A DNA stretch of 64,000 bases from CAZYSK01 sp964649415 (lineage in GTDB: Bacteria; Chloroflexota; Anaerolineae; B4-G1), in contig CAZYSK010000014.1 in NCBI GenBank assembly GCA_964649415.1, positions 36,999-100,998 of the forward strand, given 5' to 3'. Made by a program: the position numbers and the translations under genes. A model generated the notes under the pieces. The model worked only from the letters and a program-made list of their open reading frames with translations. It did no database searches and was not told where the DNA came from. Shown piece by piece: positions 14,569 to 21,288 of this stretch (the stretch's first letter is position 1; every line of letters starts with the position of its first letter).

Positions 14569-16884
14569 TCAAGCGTCAAGCTCAGTCTGCTGGTTCACAG
14601 ACTCGCAGGTGCGCTGCCGTGGCATCAAGCGTGCCAGGATGGACTTCAGCCGCCAGCCGCGTTTGGCCATGATCGCCGTCTTGGTCGTCTCCCGCACAAC
14701 CCGCTCAGAGATGGAGCCGAAGAGGCGCTGCTCGAACAGGCGTTCAGTGCTAGCGCCGATGACGAGCAGGTTGCAGGTCTCGGCCTCCCGCAGGATACCG
14801 GCCACGACGTCCGGCGCACACACTACGCGTTGCTCCAGGGGATAATCGTACTGGCTGGCGACGTCCGCGAGCAAGCGCCTGGCCCGGGCCATTTGCACGT
14901 CGTCGGTATCCGTCACGACGTCCAGGAGGACGATGGTGGCCTGCTCGCCCGTTTCTGCGCCGAACTGGCGGGCCTGGGAGATCGCGAGTTCAATCGCCAG
15001 CCTGGAGTTCGGGCCACCCGCGGTGGGGACCAGGATACGGCGCGGATCCTCCCGCTTGCGGAAACGCACGACTGCCAGGTCGCAAGGCGGATTCTGGGCG
15101 ATGAGGTCAATCACGCTGCCGAAGGCCGCGTCAGGAGTCTTGGTGTATCCCGGCCAGGCCAACATCATCAGATCAGTTCCCCGCTCGCGCGCCGTCTTCA
15201 GGATAGTCGAGCCTACGCTGCGGCCCAGCCGAATCATGGTGTTCACAAGCACGTCCCGCTTCTGGGCCTCCTCAATCACGGCCTCGAGAATAGGTTTGCC
15301 CTGCTTGAGGAAGAAACGACCGTCGGAGATGCCCAACTGCGGCGGCACGCGCACGACGTGCAGAGCGAAGACCTCACCGCCGCGGTCCTTGGCCACGGCG
15401 GAGCCAAGGATGCCGAGGAGATGGGCCTGAAGCGCGTCGGCGACAGGTACGAGAACCGAATACCCCGTGACCGCGACGATCTCGGCGTGGATGACGTGCA
15501 CCGGCTCCGGCATGGCCTCGGCACGCCCGGCGTAGACGACGTAGAACAGGATGCCCAGCCCAATCCAGATCAACGCCGCGTACCAGGCCGCCGGGCTGAG
15601 GTTGAACAGGTACACGGCCAGCACTACCTGCGAGACGATGCCCAGAATGGGGAGCAAGGGCATCAACGGGATCTTGAATGGGCGGTCGAGCTCAGGCAAC
15701 CGCCGGCGCAGGTTGATGGCAGCCACGTTGACCATGGTGAAGAGCAGCATGAACATGATGTCAGCCGCGCTGGCGACGTCCTCGATAGGCAACAGCACAG
15801 CCATGATGATGACCAACGCGCCGGAGAACAGGATGGCCCAGTGGGGCGTGTGGCGGGCCGGGTGGACCAGGCCGAAGAACCAAGGCAGGTCCCGATTGCG
15901 CCCCATGGCGAAGCAGACCCGCGACGAGGAATACAGCGTCGCGTTGAGGGCAGAGAGCGTGGACATCAACCCGCCGAAGAGCAGCAAAATCGTGCCATAC
16001 GGCATGAGGCGGTCCGCGGCCTGTACCACCGCTTGCTCGGCGTGCTGGCCCAGGAAGCGCCACGTGGGAGAGCCGTCGGGGGTCTGCATGGCTCCCAGGA
16101 GGGCGAAGGCGACGGCAAAGTAGATGGTGACGGCGATGGCGATGGAGAGGAAGATAGCACGGGGGACGTTGCGACCCGGGTCCACTACCTCCTCGCCGGA
16201 TTGGGCGACGATCTCGTATCCCTCGAAGGCGATAGCGGTCAGTCCCATAGCCGCGAGCACGCCGCCAATCCCGTTGGGCAAGAAAGGCACGAACTCCGAA
16301 CCCCAGTCCGGGCGATTGACCAGCGCATACAGGCCGAAGACGACCAGGGCAACGAGAATGGCGATCTTGGTCAAGGTGAGGACGTTGCCAACCTTGCCCG
16401 TCTCCGAAGCGCCCCGGGAGTTGATGGCAGTGAAGAGGAACGCAGCCACGACGGCAAGACCGATGCCCAGGGTGTGCTCAGGCAGATCGAACAGCGAGAC
16501 GCGCGCCATCGCCAGGAGCCGGGCGGCGAAGGAGCCAAAGCCAAGCGAATAAAGGCTGCAGGCGACGGCCTGGGCAAACCAAGACATCCACCCGGCGAGG
16601 AAGCCGAGAAAGGGCGAGAGACCATCCCGCGCCCACATGTAGCCGCCGCCGGCCCCGGGGAGGGCCGCGCCCAACTCGGCGTAGCTGGCAGCGGTGAGTA
16701 CCGCGACCAGGCCGTTGAGGAAGAAGGCGAGCAACAAGGCCGGCCCGGCGTGGCCCGCCGCAATACCGGTCAGCACGAAGATACCGGCGCCGATCATCGC
16801 ACCGACGCCGATCATCGTGATATCGAAGAGGCCCAGGTCACGGGTCAGGGTGACCTCAAGAGTAGAGTCGTCGCGGTTGTTCAT
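14569..16884 (-). CDS. APC-superfamily amino-acid permease fused to two UspA domains
   Basis: The N-terminal 450 residues are an APC transporter (PF13520). GLFDITMIGVGAMIGAGIFVLTG is the unwound TM1 substrate site, and about 12 hydrophobic helices follow. From about 465 to 735 two universal-stress-protein domains follow: one around YSVLVPVADALQAHLLGILGSA, the second starting DPRRILVPTAGGPNSRLA and ending LVIGASTERLFEQRLFGSISERV, which resembles the G2xG9xGS ATP loop. The C-terminal tail is cytoplasmic. Such fusions are thought to gate amino-acid exchange by nucleotide or stress status. A promoter-like pair (16897-16925) lies 12 bp upstream of the ATG. Confidence 0.93.
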   Translation of the reverse strand: MNNRDDSTLEVTLTRDLGLFDITMIGVGAMIGAGIFVLTGIAAGHAGPALLLAFFLNGLVAVLTAASYAELGAALPGAGGGYMWARDGLSPFLGFLAGWMSWFAQAVACSLYSLGFGSFAARLLAMARVSLFDLPEHTLGIGLAVVAAFLFTAINSRGASETGKVGNVLTLTKIAILVALVVFGLYALVNRPDWGSEFVPFLPNGIGGVLAAMGLTAIAFEGYEIVAQSGEEVVDPGRNVPRAIFLSIAIAVTIYFAVAFALLGAMQTPDGSPTWRFLGQHAEQAVVQAADRLMPYGTILLLFGGLMSTLSALNATLYSSSRVCFAMGRNRDLPWFFGLVHPARHTPHWAILFSGALVIIMAVLLPIEDVASAADIMFMLLFTMVNVAAINLRRRLPELDRPFKIPLMPLLPILGIVSQVVLAVYLFNLSPAAWYAALIWIGLGILFYVVYAGRAEAMPEPVHVIHAEIVAVTGYSVLVPVADALQAHLLGILGSAVAKDRGGEVFALHVVRVPPQLGISDGRFFLKQGKPILEAVIEEAQKRDVLVNTMIRLGRSVGSTILKTARERGTDLMMLAWPGYTKTPDAAFGSVIDLIAQNPPCDLAVVRFRKREDPRRILVPTAGGPNSRLAIELAISQARQFGAETGEQATIVLLDVVTDTDDVQMARARRLLADVASQYDYPLEQRVVCAPDVVAGILREAETCNLLVIGASTERLFEQRLFGSISERVVRETTKTAIMAKRGWRLKSILARLMPRQRTCESVNQQTELDA

Positions 16885-16896
16885 CGTGACCCCAAG

Positions 16897-16925
16897 ATTA
16901 TGCCATCAAGAAAGGAGTTTGTCCA
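16897..16925 (-). promoter_or_regulatory. Sigma-70-type promoter of the permease gene
   Basis: On the minus strand TGGACA (16920-16925) and CATAAT (16897-16902) are spaced by 17 bp, 12 bp before the ATG at 16884. The predicted leader is only about 5 nt. Confidence 0.6.
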
Positions 16926-17036
16926 GCGGGGTGGCCCGTGGGGAAAGCGCGTCGGGAGAGCGTCCAGCCTGCAAGCGACGGTGTTGGCAGGTCTGTCAGT
17001 TCGGCAGATCCACACGTGGAGGGAGGCATACAGCTC

Positions 17037-17065
17037 TTGACAAGAATTAAGTTATATATTATAAT
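17037..17065 (+). promoter_or_regulatory. Perfect consensus sigma-70 promoter with overlapping inverted repeat
   Basis: TTGACA (17037-17042), a 17-bp spacer and TATAAT (17060-17065) match the consensus at all 12 positions. The spacer is AT-rich. GAATTA (17044-17049) and TAATTC (17062-17067) form an inverted repeat over the spacer and -10 box, a plausible repressor site. The DUF2089 ATG is at 17103, with AGGAGGGAG before it. Confidence 0.85.
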
Positions 17066-17102
17066 TCTCAATATACGAGTTAATTTTCTTTAGGAGGGAG
17101 CA

Positions 17103-17474
17103 ATGTACCCGGTACCGACGGAGTGTCCGGTCTGCCACGATGATCTGCTAGTCACCCGGCTGGTGTGCCGGAACTGCGGCACAGCGCTGGAGGGTCGTTT
17201 CACCATGGGGCGCCTATCTCAACTGACCCCCGAGCAACTGCACTTCGTGGAGGTCTTCCTGCGCTGCGAGGGGAAGATCAACCGCGTGCAAGAGGAACTG
17301 GGCATCTCCTACCCCACCGTCCGCAGTCGCCTGGTCGAGGTCATCCAGGCGCTGGGCTACGAGGTGGGAGATGCACGAGAGGTCGCAGACGAGCGCCGGC
17401 AGGAGATACTGGGGCAACTGGCTCGCCGGGAGATCTCCTCGGAAGAGGCGTTCCAATTGCTGGAAGGAAAATGA
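17103..17474 (+). CDS. DUF2089 zinc-ribbon/HTH protein
   Basis: The 123 residues match DUF2089 (PF09862). Two CxxC pairs, CPVCHDDLLVTRLVCRNC, form an N-terminal zinc ribbon at residues 9-26. LSQLTPEQLHFVEVFLRCEGKINRVQEELGISYPTVRSRL then gives a sigma-region-4-like helix-turn-helix. The tail RRQEILGQLARREISSEEAFQLLEGK is a short helical hairpin also found in three neighbouring proteins. The protein is probably a DNA-binding regulator of its own operon: it is the first gene behind the consensus promoter and starts a chain of same-strand genes to 21253. Confidence 0.92.
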   Translation: MYPVPTECPVCHDDLLVTRLVCRNCGTALEGRFTMGRLSQLTPEQLHFVEVFLRCEGKINRVQEELGISYPTVRSRLVEVIQALGYEVGDAREVADERRQEILGQLARREISSEEAFQLLEGK

Positions 17475-17522
17475 ACGCACGCGGATGCACGGGAAAGACC
17501 ATCCGGAGGAGGGCAGCGAGGG

Positions 17523-18701
17523 ATGTTTGAACAGACTATCGAGACGTCGGCAACCCCACACGTCACCGTCAGCGAGTGCACGGGCAACCTGGTGGTACGG
17601 GGCTCAGAGGAGCGACGGATCGCGCTGTACGTGCAGGGCGACGCCGACGACGTGAGCTTGAAGCACGAGGGGGACACACTCACACTCGCGACGCGCACCG
17701 ACTGCCTGCTGGCGTGCCCTCCGGGGACCACGGTCAGTTTGGGCACGGTGCGGGGGAACCTGCGGGTCGAGCGAGTGGATGGCCCCGTCACCGGGGACAC
17801 CGTCCATGGCAACGTGAAACTGCGCGGGGCCGGCCCCACGGCGCTGAAGGAGGTGTTCGGCAACCTGAGCGCACGAAACGTGGCGGGAGACCTGATTGCA
17901 GAGGTGGCGCGCGGGAACGCGCAAGTCCGCCAGGTGGACGGCATCCTCTCCCTGACCCGGGTAGGAGGCAACCTGGTATGCGAGGGCCTCGACGGAGGTC
18001 TGGCCACGGAGCAGGTCCGGGGCAACGCCCGGCTGGGGCCACCGTTTTCCCGAGGCCAGAGCTACCGGCTGACGGTCAGTGGCAACCTGACATTGCGCCT
18101 GCCAGTAGATGCCAGCCTGCGACTGAGCGTCCGCGCCGGCGGGCGACTTCGCTCGTACATTCCCGGCCTGATCCTGGAACGGACCGATGGCGAGTCGCAG
18201 GGCGTGCTCGGTGCTGGCGAGGCCAGCCTGGAGGCACGTGCAAGCGGAAACGTCACGTTGCGCCCCCTCGAGCGAACCGAGGGGCCGGCAGAGGGGCCGC
18301 CGCTTGAGTTCGTGACCGACATGGAGGAGTTGAGCGCCCGGATCGAGGCGCAAATCGCGGAAGAGATGGCACAAATGGAGACCCGTTTGGCGGAGAGCCT
18401 GAGCCACGTAGACAGCGAAGACGTCCGCCGCCGCCTCGAGCGGGCAGCGGAGAGAACTCGCCGAGCGACAGAACGGGCAGCGGAGCGCGCACGCCACGAG
18501 GCAGATCGGGCCGCAGAACAGGCACGGATGCGAGCAGAGCGGGCGGAGCGACGCTGGAAGCGGGCCAGCGGCCGGCGGCCACGGCCCAGCCGGGAGGCAG
18601 TGACGGACGAGGAGCGGATGCGCGTGCTACACATGGTGGAAGAGGGAACAATCACCCCCGAACAGGCCGCCGATCTGCTGGCGGCGATGGAGGGACAATA
18701 G
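17523..18701 (+). CDS. DUF4097-like beta-repeat protein with coiled coil and SHOCT-like tail
   Basis: The 392 residues divide in three. Residues 1-250 are short beta repeats, for example VSLGTVRGNLRVERVDGPVTG and TVHGNVKLRGAG. They resemble the DUF4097 adhesin-like stack of YvlB/LiaX proteins. Residues about 255-350 are a long charged coiled coil rich in Arg/Ala/Glu (RTRRATERAAERARHEADRA in part). Residues 360-392 (TDEERMRVLHMVEEGTITPE then QAADLLAAM) form the SHOCT-like helical hairpin. No signal peptide or membrane span is visible. LiaX-type proteins report on cell-envelope stress, so this may be an envelope-stress component. It lies 48 bp after DUF2089 and 2 bp before the MFS gene. Confidence 0.8.
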   Translation: MFEQTIETSATPHVTVSECTGNLVVRGSEERRIALYVQGDADDVSLKHEGDTLTLATRTDCLLACPPGTTVSLGTVRGNLRVERVDGPVTGDTVHGNVKLRGAGPTALKEVFGNLSARNVAGDLIAEVARGNAQVRQVDGILSLTRVGGNLVCEGLDGGLATEQVRGNARLGPPFSRGQSYRLTVSGNLTLRLPVDASLRLSVRAGGRLRSYIPGLILERTDGESQGVLGAGEASLEARASGNVTLRPLERTEGPAEGPPLEFVTDMEELSARIEAQIAEEMAQMETRLAESLSHVDSEDVRRRLERAAERTRRATERAAERARHEADRAAEQARMRAERAERRWKRASGRRPRPSREAVTDEERMRVLHMVEEGTITPEQAADLLAAMEGQ

Positions 18702-18703
18702 AC

Positions 18704-20020
18704 ATGACCGAGACGAGTACAAAGCGCGCGGTACCACGGCGCTCGAAGTGGACGATACCGTTCTTCACGATCTGGACGGGGCAAGCCTTCTCACTGATCG
18801 GCAGCCAGATCCTGCAGTTCGCACTGGTGTGGTGGCTGACGCAGTTGACCGGCTCCGCGACGGTGCTGGCGACCGCTACACTGATGGCCGTGTTGCCACA
18901 GGTTTTCCTGGGCCCCATCGCGGGGGCGTACGTGGACCGCTGGAACCGGCGGGTGGTGATGATCGCCGCCGACGGCCTGGTGGCGCTCGTGGCCCTATGG
19001 CTGGCGTATCTGTTCTGGACCGACCAGATGCAAGTGTGGCACGTGTACGTAGGGATGCTGGTGCGCGCGGTCGGCGGCTGCTTCCACTGGCCGGCCATGC
19101 AGGCCTCGACCTCGCTGATGGTGCCCGAGGAGCATCTGACACGCGTCGCGGGCCTGAACCAGTCCATGCAGGGGGCGTTGACCGTAATTGGACCGCCGCT
19201 GGGCGCGCTCTTCCTGGGCATGATACCGCTGCACGGTATCATGTTGATGGACGTGGCGACGGCGATCCTGGCAATCGTACCGCTGTTCTTCGTGCACATC
19301 CCGCAACCCGAGAAGCACGAAGAAAAGCGGAAGCTATCCGTCTGGTCAGACCTGCGCGAGGGGCTGCGCTACGTGAAGGGGTGGCCGGGATTGCTGGCCG
19401 TCATCGTCATGGCGACGGTCATCAACTTCATCACGAACCCAGCCTTCTCGCTCATGCCACTGTTGGTGACAGAGCATTTCCAAGGGGACGCCCTGCAGTT
19501 GGGCTGGTTGGAGTCGAGCTGGGGCGTAGGACTCGTGCTAGGCGGGTTGATCCTGAGCGCGTGGGGCGGGTTCCGCCAGCGCGTCTATACCTCGCTGACG
19601 GCATTGATGGTGGAGGGAGCAGCGGTCGCGCTGGTTGGCCTGGCACCGGCGAACGGGTTCTGGCTGGCAGTGGCCGGCATGTTCGTGGCAGGCAGCATGA
19701 ACGCATTTGTCAACGGGCCGCTGTTCGCCCTGCTCCAGGGAAGCGTCGCCGCGGATATGCAGGGGCGCGTGTTCACGGTGATGCAGAGCCTGTCCTGGGC
19801 CGCGTGGCCGCTCAGCCTGGCGGCAGCAGGTCCGATCGCGGACGCAGTGGGTGTGCGACCATGGTACGTGGTCGGCGGCATCGTGAGCTCACTGATGGGT
19901 CTGGGGGCCCTTTTTGTCCCCGTGATCGTGAACATAGAGAACAACCACGGCGGGCACGACGCTGTCAAGAGCGAAAGGGTGGCAGCAACAGCGGTGCCCG
20001 TCCAGGTAGAGATCGAGTAA
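18704..20020 (+). CDS. MFS exporter (macrolide-efflux-like)
   Basis: The 438-residue protein shows about 12 hydrophobic segments and the opening WTIPFFTIWTGQAFSLIGSQILQFALVWWLTQLTGSATVLA. This is characteristic of the MFS_3/MefA-type exporters, which also show FLGPIAGAYVDRWNRR (motif A, GxxxDRxxRR). A central cytoplasmic loop carries KHEEKRKLSVWSDLREGLRY. The cargo is unknown; drugs, peptides or lipids are possible. It starts 2 bp after the DUF4097-like gene, so co-expression with envelope-stress components is very likely. An AGGAGGGCAAG site just past its stop drives the next, tiny gene. Confidence 0.93.
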   Translation: MTETSTKRAVPRRSKWTIPFFTIWTGQAFSLIGSQILQFALVWWLTQLTGSATVLATATLMAVLPQVFLGPIAGAYVDRWNRRVVMIAADGLVALVALWLAYLFWTDQMQVWHVYVGMLVRAVGGCFHWPAMQASTSLMVPEEHLTRVAGLNQSMQGALTVIGPPLGALFLGMIPLHGIMLMDVATAILAIVPLFFVHIPQPEKHEEKRKLSVWSDLREGLRYVKGWPGLLAVIVMATVINFITNPAFSLMPLLVTEHFQGDALQLGWLESSWGVGLVLGGLILSAWGGFRQRVYTSLTALMVEGAAVALVGLAPANGFWLAVAGMFVAGSMNAFVNGPLFALLQGSVAADMQGRVFTVMQSLSWAAWPLSLAAAGPIADAVGVRPWYVVGGIVSSLMGLGALFVPVIVNIENNHGGHDAVKSERVAATAVPVQVEIE

Positions 20021-20047
20021 GGCTGCCGCCGGTATAGGAGGGCAAGA

Positions 20048-20149
20048 ATGATGAGGCGGACTGTCCGGGCCATCGTCGGCGTGATCCTGTTCATTCTGGT
20101 GACCGGCTTGTGGGCCTGTTGCTGGGTGCCACCAAAGCCCATCTTCTAG
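20048..20149 (+). CDS. 33-residue single-span membrane peptide
   Basis: An ATG pair at 20048/20051 is preceded by AGGAGGGCAAGA (TATAGGAGGG at 20034-20043). The frame encodes MMRRTVRAIVGVILF, then a hydrophobic run, WACCWVPPKPIF and a TAG at 20147. There are two N-terminal arginines, one 18-20-residue membrane span, a Cys-Cys pair, and a short proline-rich outer tail. The strong ribosome site and the position inside a tight operon between an MFS exporter and SHOCT-like proteins argue that it is expressed. It may be a small transporter subunit or regulator; no homologue is recognised. Confidence 0.6.
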   Translation: MMRRTVRAIVGVILFILVTGLWACCWVPPKPIF

Positions 20150-20226
20150 CAGGAAGTGCCGATACGGGCTGCTAGCGTGAATCTGCGGAGACTCGGGCAT
20201 ATCCGTGCCCATCCCAGGAGGGAGCT

Positions 20227-20847
20227 ATGAGCGAAGCGAAGGCAGACGTCGTCAATGCAGACGTTGCGAATGCGGACATTGCGAATGCGGACATTCGGTT
20301 GGGGATTCTGGCGTTGATCGAGGAAGGGAAGATCAGCGTCGAGGAGGGAGCGCGACGGCTAGAGACCCTGGCAGATGCCGGGGGCACAGCGAACGCGCCC
20401 GCCGACCCGGTGGCCCGTCCGGGCCTGGTACGGTGGGTGTGGCAGGTCGTGTTCTGGACAGGGGCCGGGCTGGTGGCCGGGGGCGGATTGCTGCTGGCAC
20501 CCACCTATACACGAGACATCGCCATCGGGCAAGCTGCCTGGGGCTGGGTTCTCTTCGTCCTGGGTGTGATGGGACTCCTGCTGGGCTGGTGGATGCAGCG
20601 GGGGCAGTGGGTCTCGGTGCGCATACGCCAGACTGACGGGCCCAGTTTCGCCTTCGCGCTGCCATTGCCGCTGGGTCTCATCGCCTGGATCGCGCGGATC
20701 GCCACGCACTTCGTCCCCGAACTCGAGGGCACAGGGGTGGACGAGGTGATCCTGGCCTTGCGGGATGAAGCGCGGGAGGGCCGTCACCTCTTCGTCGAGG
20801 TAGATGAAGGAACCGGCGGAGAGCACGTGCAAGTGTACGTTGGTTAG
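20227..20847 (+). CDS. SHOCT-like membrane protein with NAD-x-x repeats at the N-terminus
   Basis: The 206-residue protein begins with three to four copies of a five-residue unit (NADVANADIANADI), encoded by a near-perfect 15-bp DNA repeat at about 20254-20298. Then comes the helical hairpin LGILALIEEGKISVEEGARRLETL. Two membrane spans follow at about 74-94 and 100-122, and a C-terminal domain contains PLGLIAWIARIATHFVPELEGTGVDEVILALRDEAREG. That C-terminal domain is repeated in the next protein (ALVSAGLRIAQRFAPEFDGFDMEELEELL), so the two are paralogous in this part. GGGAGGGAGC precedes the ATG. Function unknown; probably an envelope-stress accessory protein. Confidence 0.8.
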   Translation: MSEAKADVVNADVANADIANADIRLGILALIEEGKISVEEGARRLETLADAGGTANAPADPVARPGLVRWVWQVVFWTGAGLVAGGGLLLAPTYTRDIAIGQAAWGWVLFVLGVMGLLLGWWMQRGQWVSVRIRQTDGPSFAFALPLPLGLIAWIARIATHFVPELEGTGVDEVILALRDEAREGRHLFVEVDEGTGGEHVQVYVG

Positions 20848-20857
20848 GAGGATACGG

Positions 20858-21253
20858 ATGCCGACATCTAGTAACGCGACAACAGGCCAAGAGCGAATGA
20901 AGATCCTGCAGATGCTGGAGGATGGGAAGATCACCGCGGACGAGGCGAGCACGCTGCTGCGCGCGATGGGCACAGGGCAGCGACCTCGTGCGCGCGTGCC
21001 CGCCGCTGAAGGCGACCGGCGCTACCTCCGCGTCCAGGTGACCGACACGATCTCAGGATCGCCCAAGGTGAACGTGACAGTCCCGATGGCGCTGGTGAGC
21101 GCGGGGTTGCGCATCGCCCAGCGGTTCGCACCGGAGTTCGATGGCTTTGATATGGAGGAACTGGAGGAACTGCTCGCCAGCGGTGCAGACGGGAAGATCG
21201 TCGAAGTGTTGGACGAAAACGACAACGAGCGAGTGGAAGTCTACGTGGAGTAG
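20858..21253 (+). CDS. SHOCT-like small soluble protein
   Basis: The 131 residues start with QERMKILQMLEDGKITADEASTLLRAMGTGQ, the SHOCT-like/YvlB-N hairpin. A basic linker follows, then RRYLRVQVTDTISGSPKVNVTVPMALVSAGLRIAQRF and a closing VEVLDENDNERVEVYVE. The C-terminal half is shared with the preceding membrane protein (GEHVQVYVG versus NERVEVYVE at the ends). The start at 20858 is chosen because TTAGGAGGATACGG is directly upstream; the gene begins 10 bp after the previous stop. Its last 15 bases form one arm of a large inverted repeat. No catalytic motif is seen. Confidence 0.82.
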   Translation: MPTSSNATTGQERMKILQMLEDGKITADEASTLLRAMGTGQRPRARVPAAEGDRRYLRVQVTDTISGSPKVNVTVPMALVSAGLRIAQRFAPEFDGFDMEELEELLASGADGKIVEVLDENDNERVEVYVE

Positions 21254-21287
21254 AGGGCGGTCACTGCGCCGCCATCTCCACGTAGAC
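21239..21287. terminator. Bidirectional terminator hairpin between convergent genes
   Basis: GTCTACGTGGAG (21239-21250) pairs perfectly with CTCCACGTAGAC (21276-21287), with an inner GGCGG/CCGCC stem. It spans the stop codon of the plus-strand gene and ends 1 bp before the stop of the minus-strand vWA-SIR2 gene. There is no long T-run, so termination is an inference. Confidence 0.65.
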
Positions 21288-21288
21288 G

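Noticed and set aside
13912..17040. A 1042-codon open frame on the plus strand opposite the APC permease
   Set aside because: Its predicted product is a low-complexity His/Arg/Gln/Asp-rich chain without domains, exactly antisense to a well-supported transporter. Long antisense frames are expected in GC-rich DNA with strong third-position bias.
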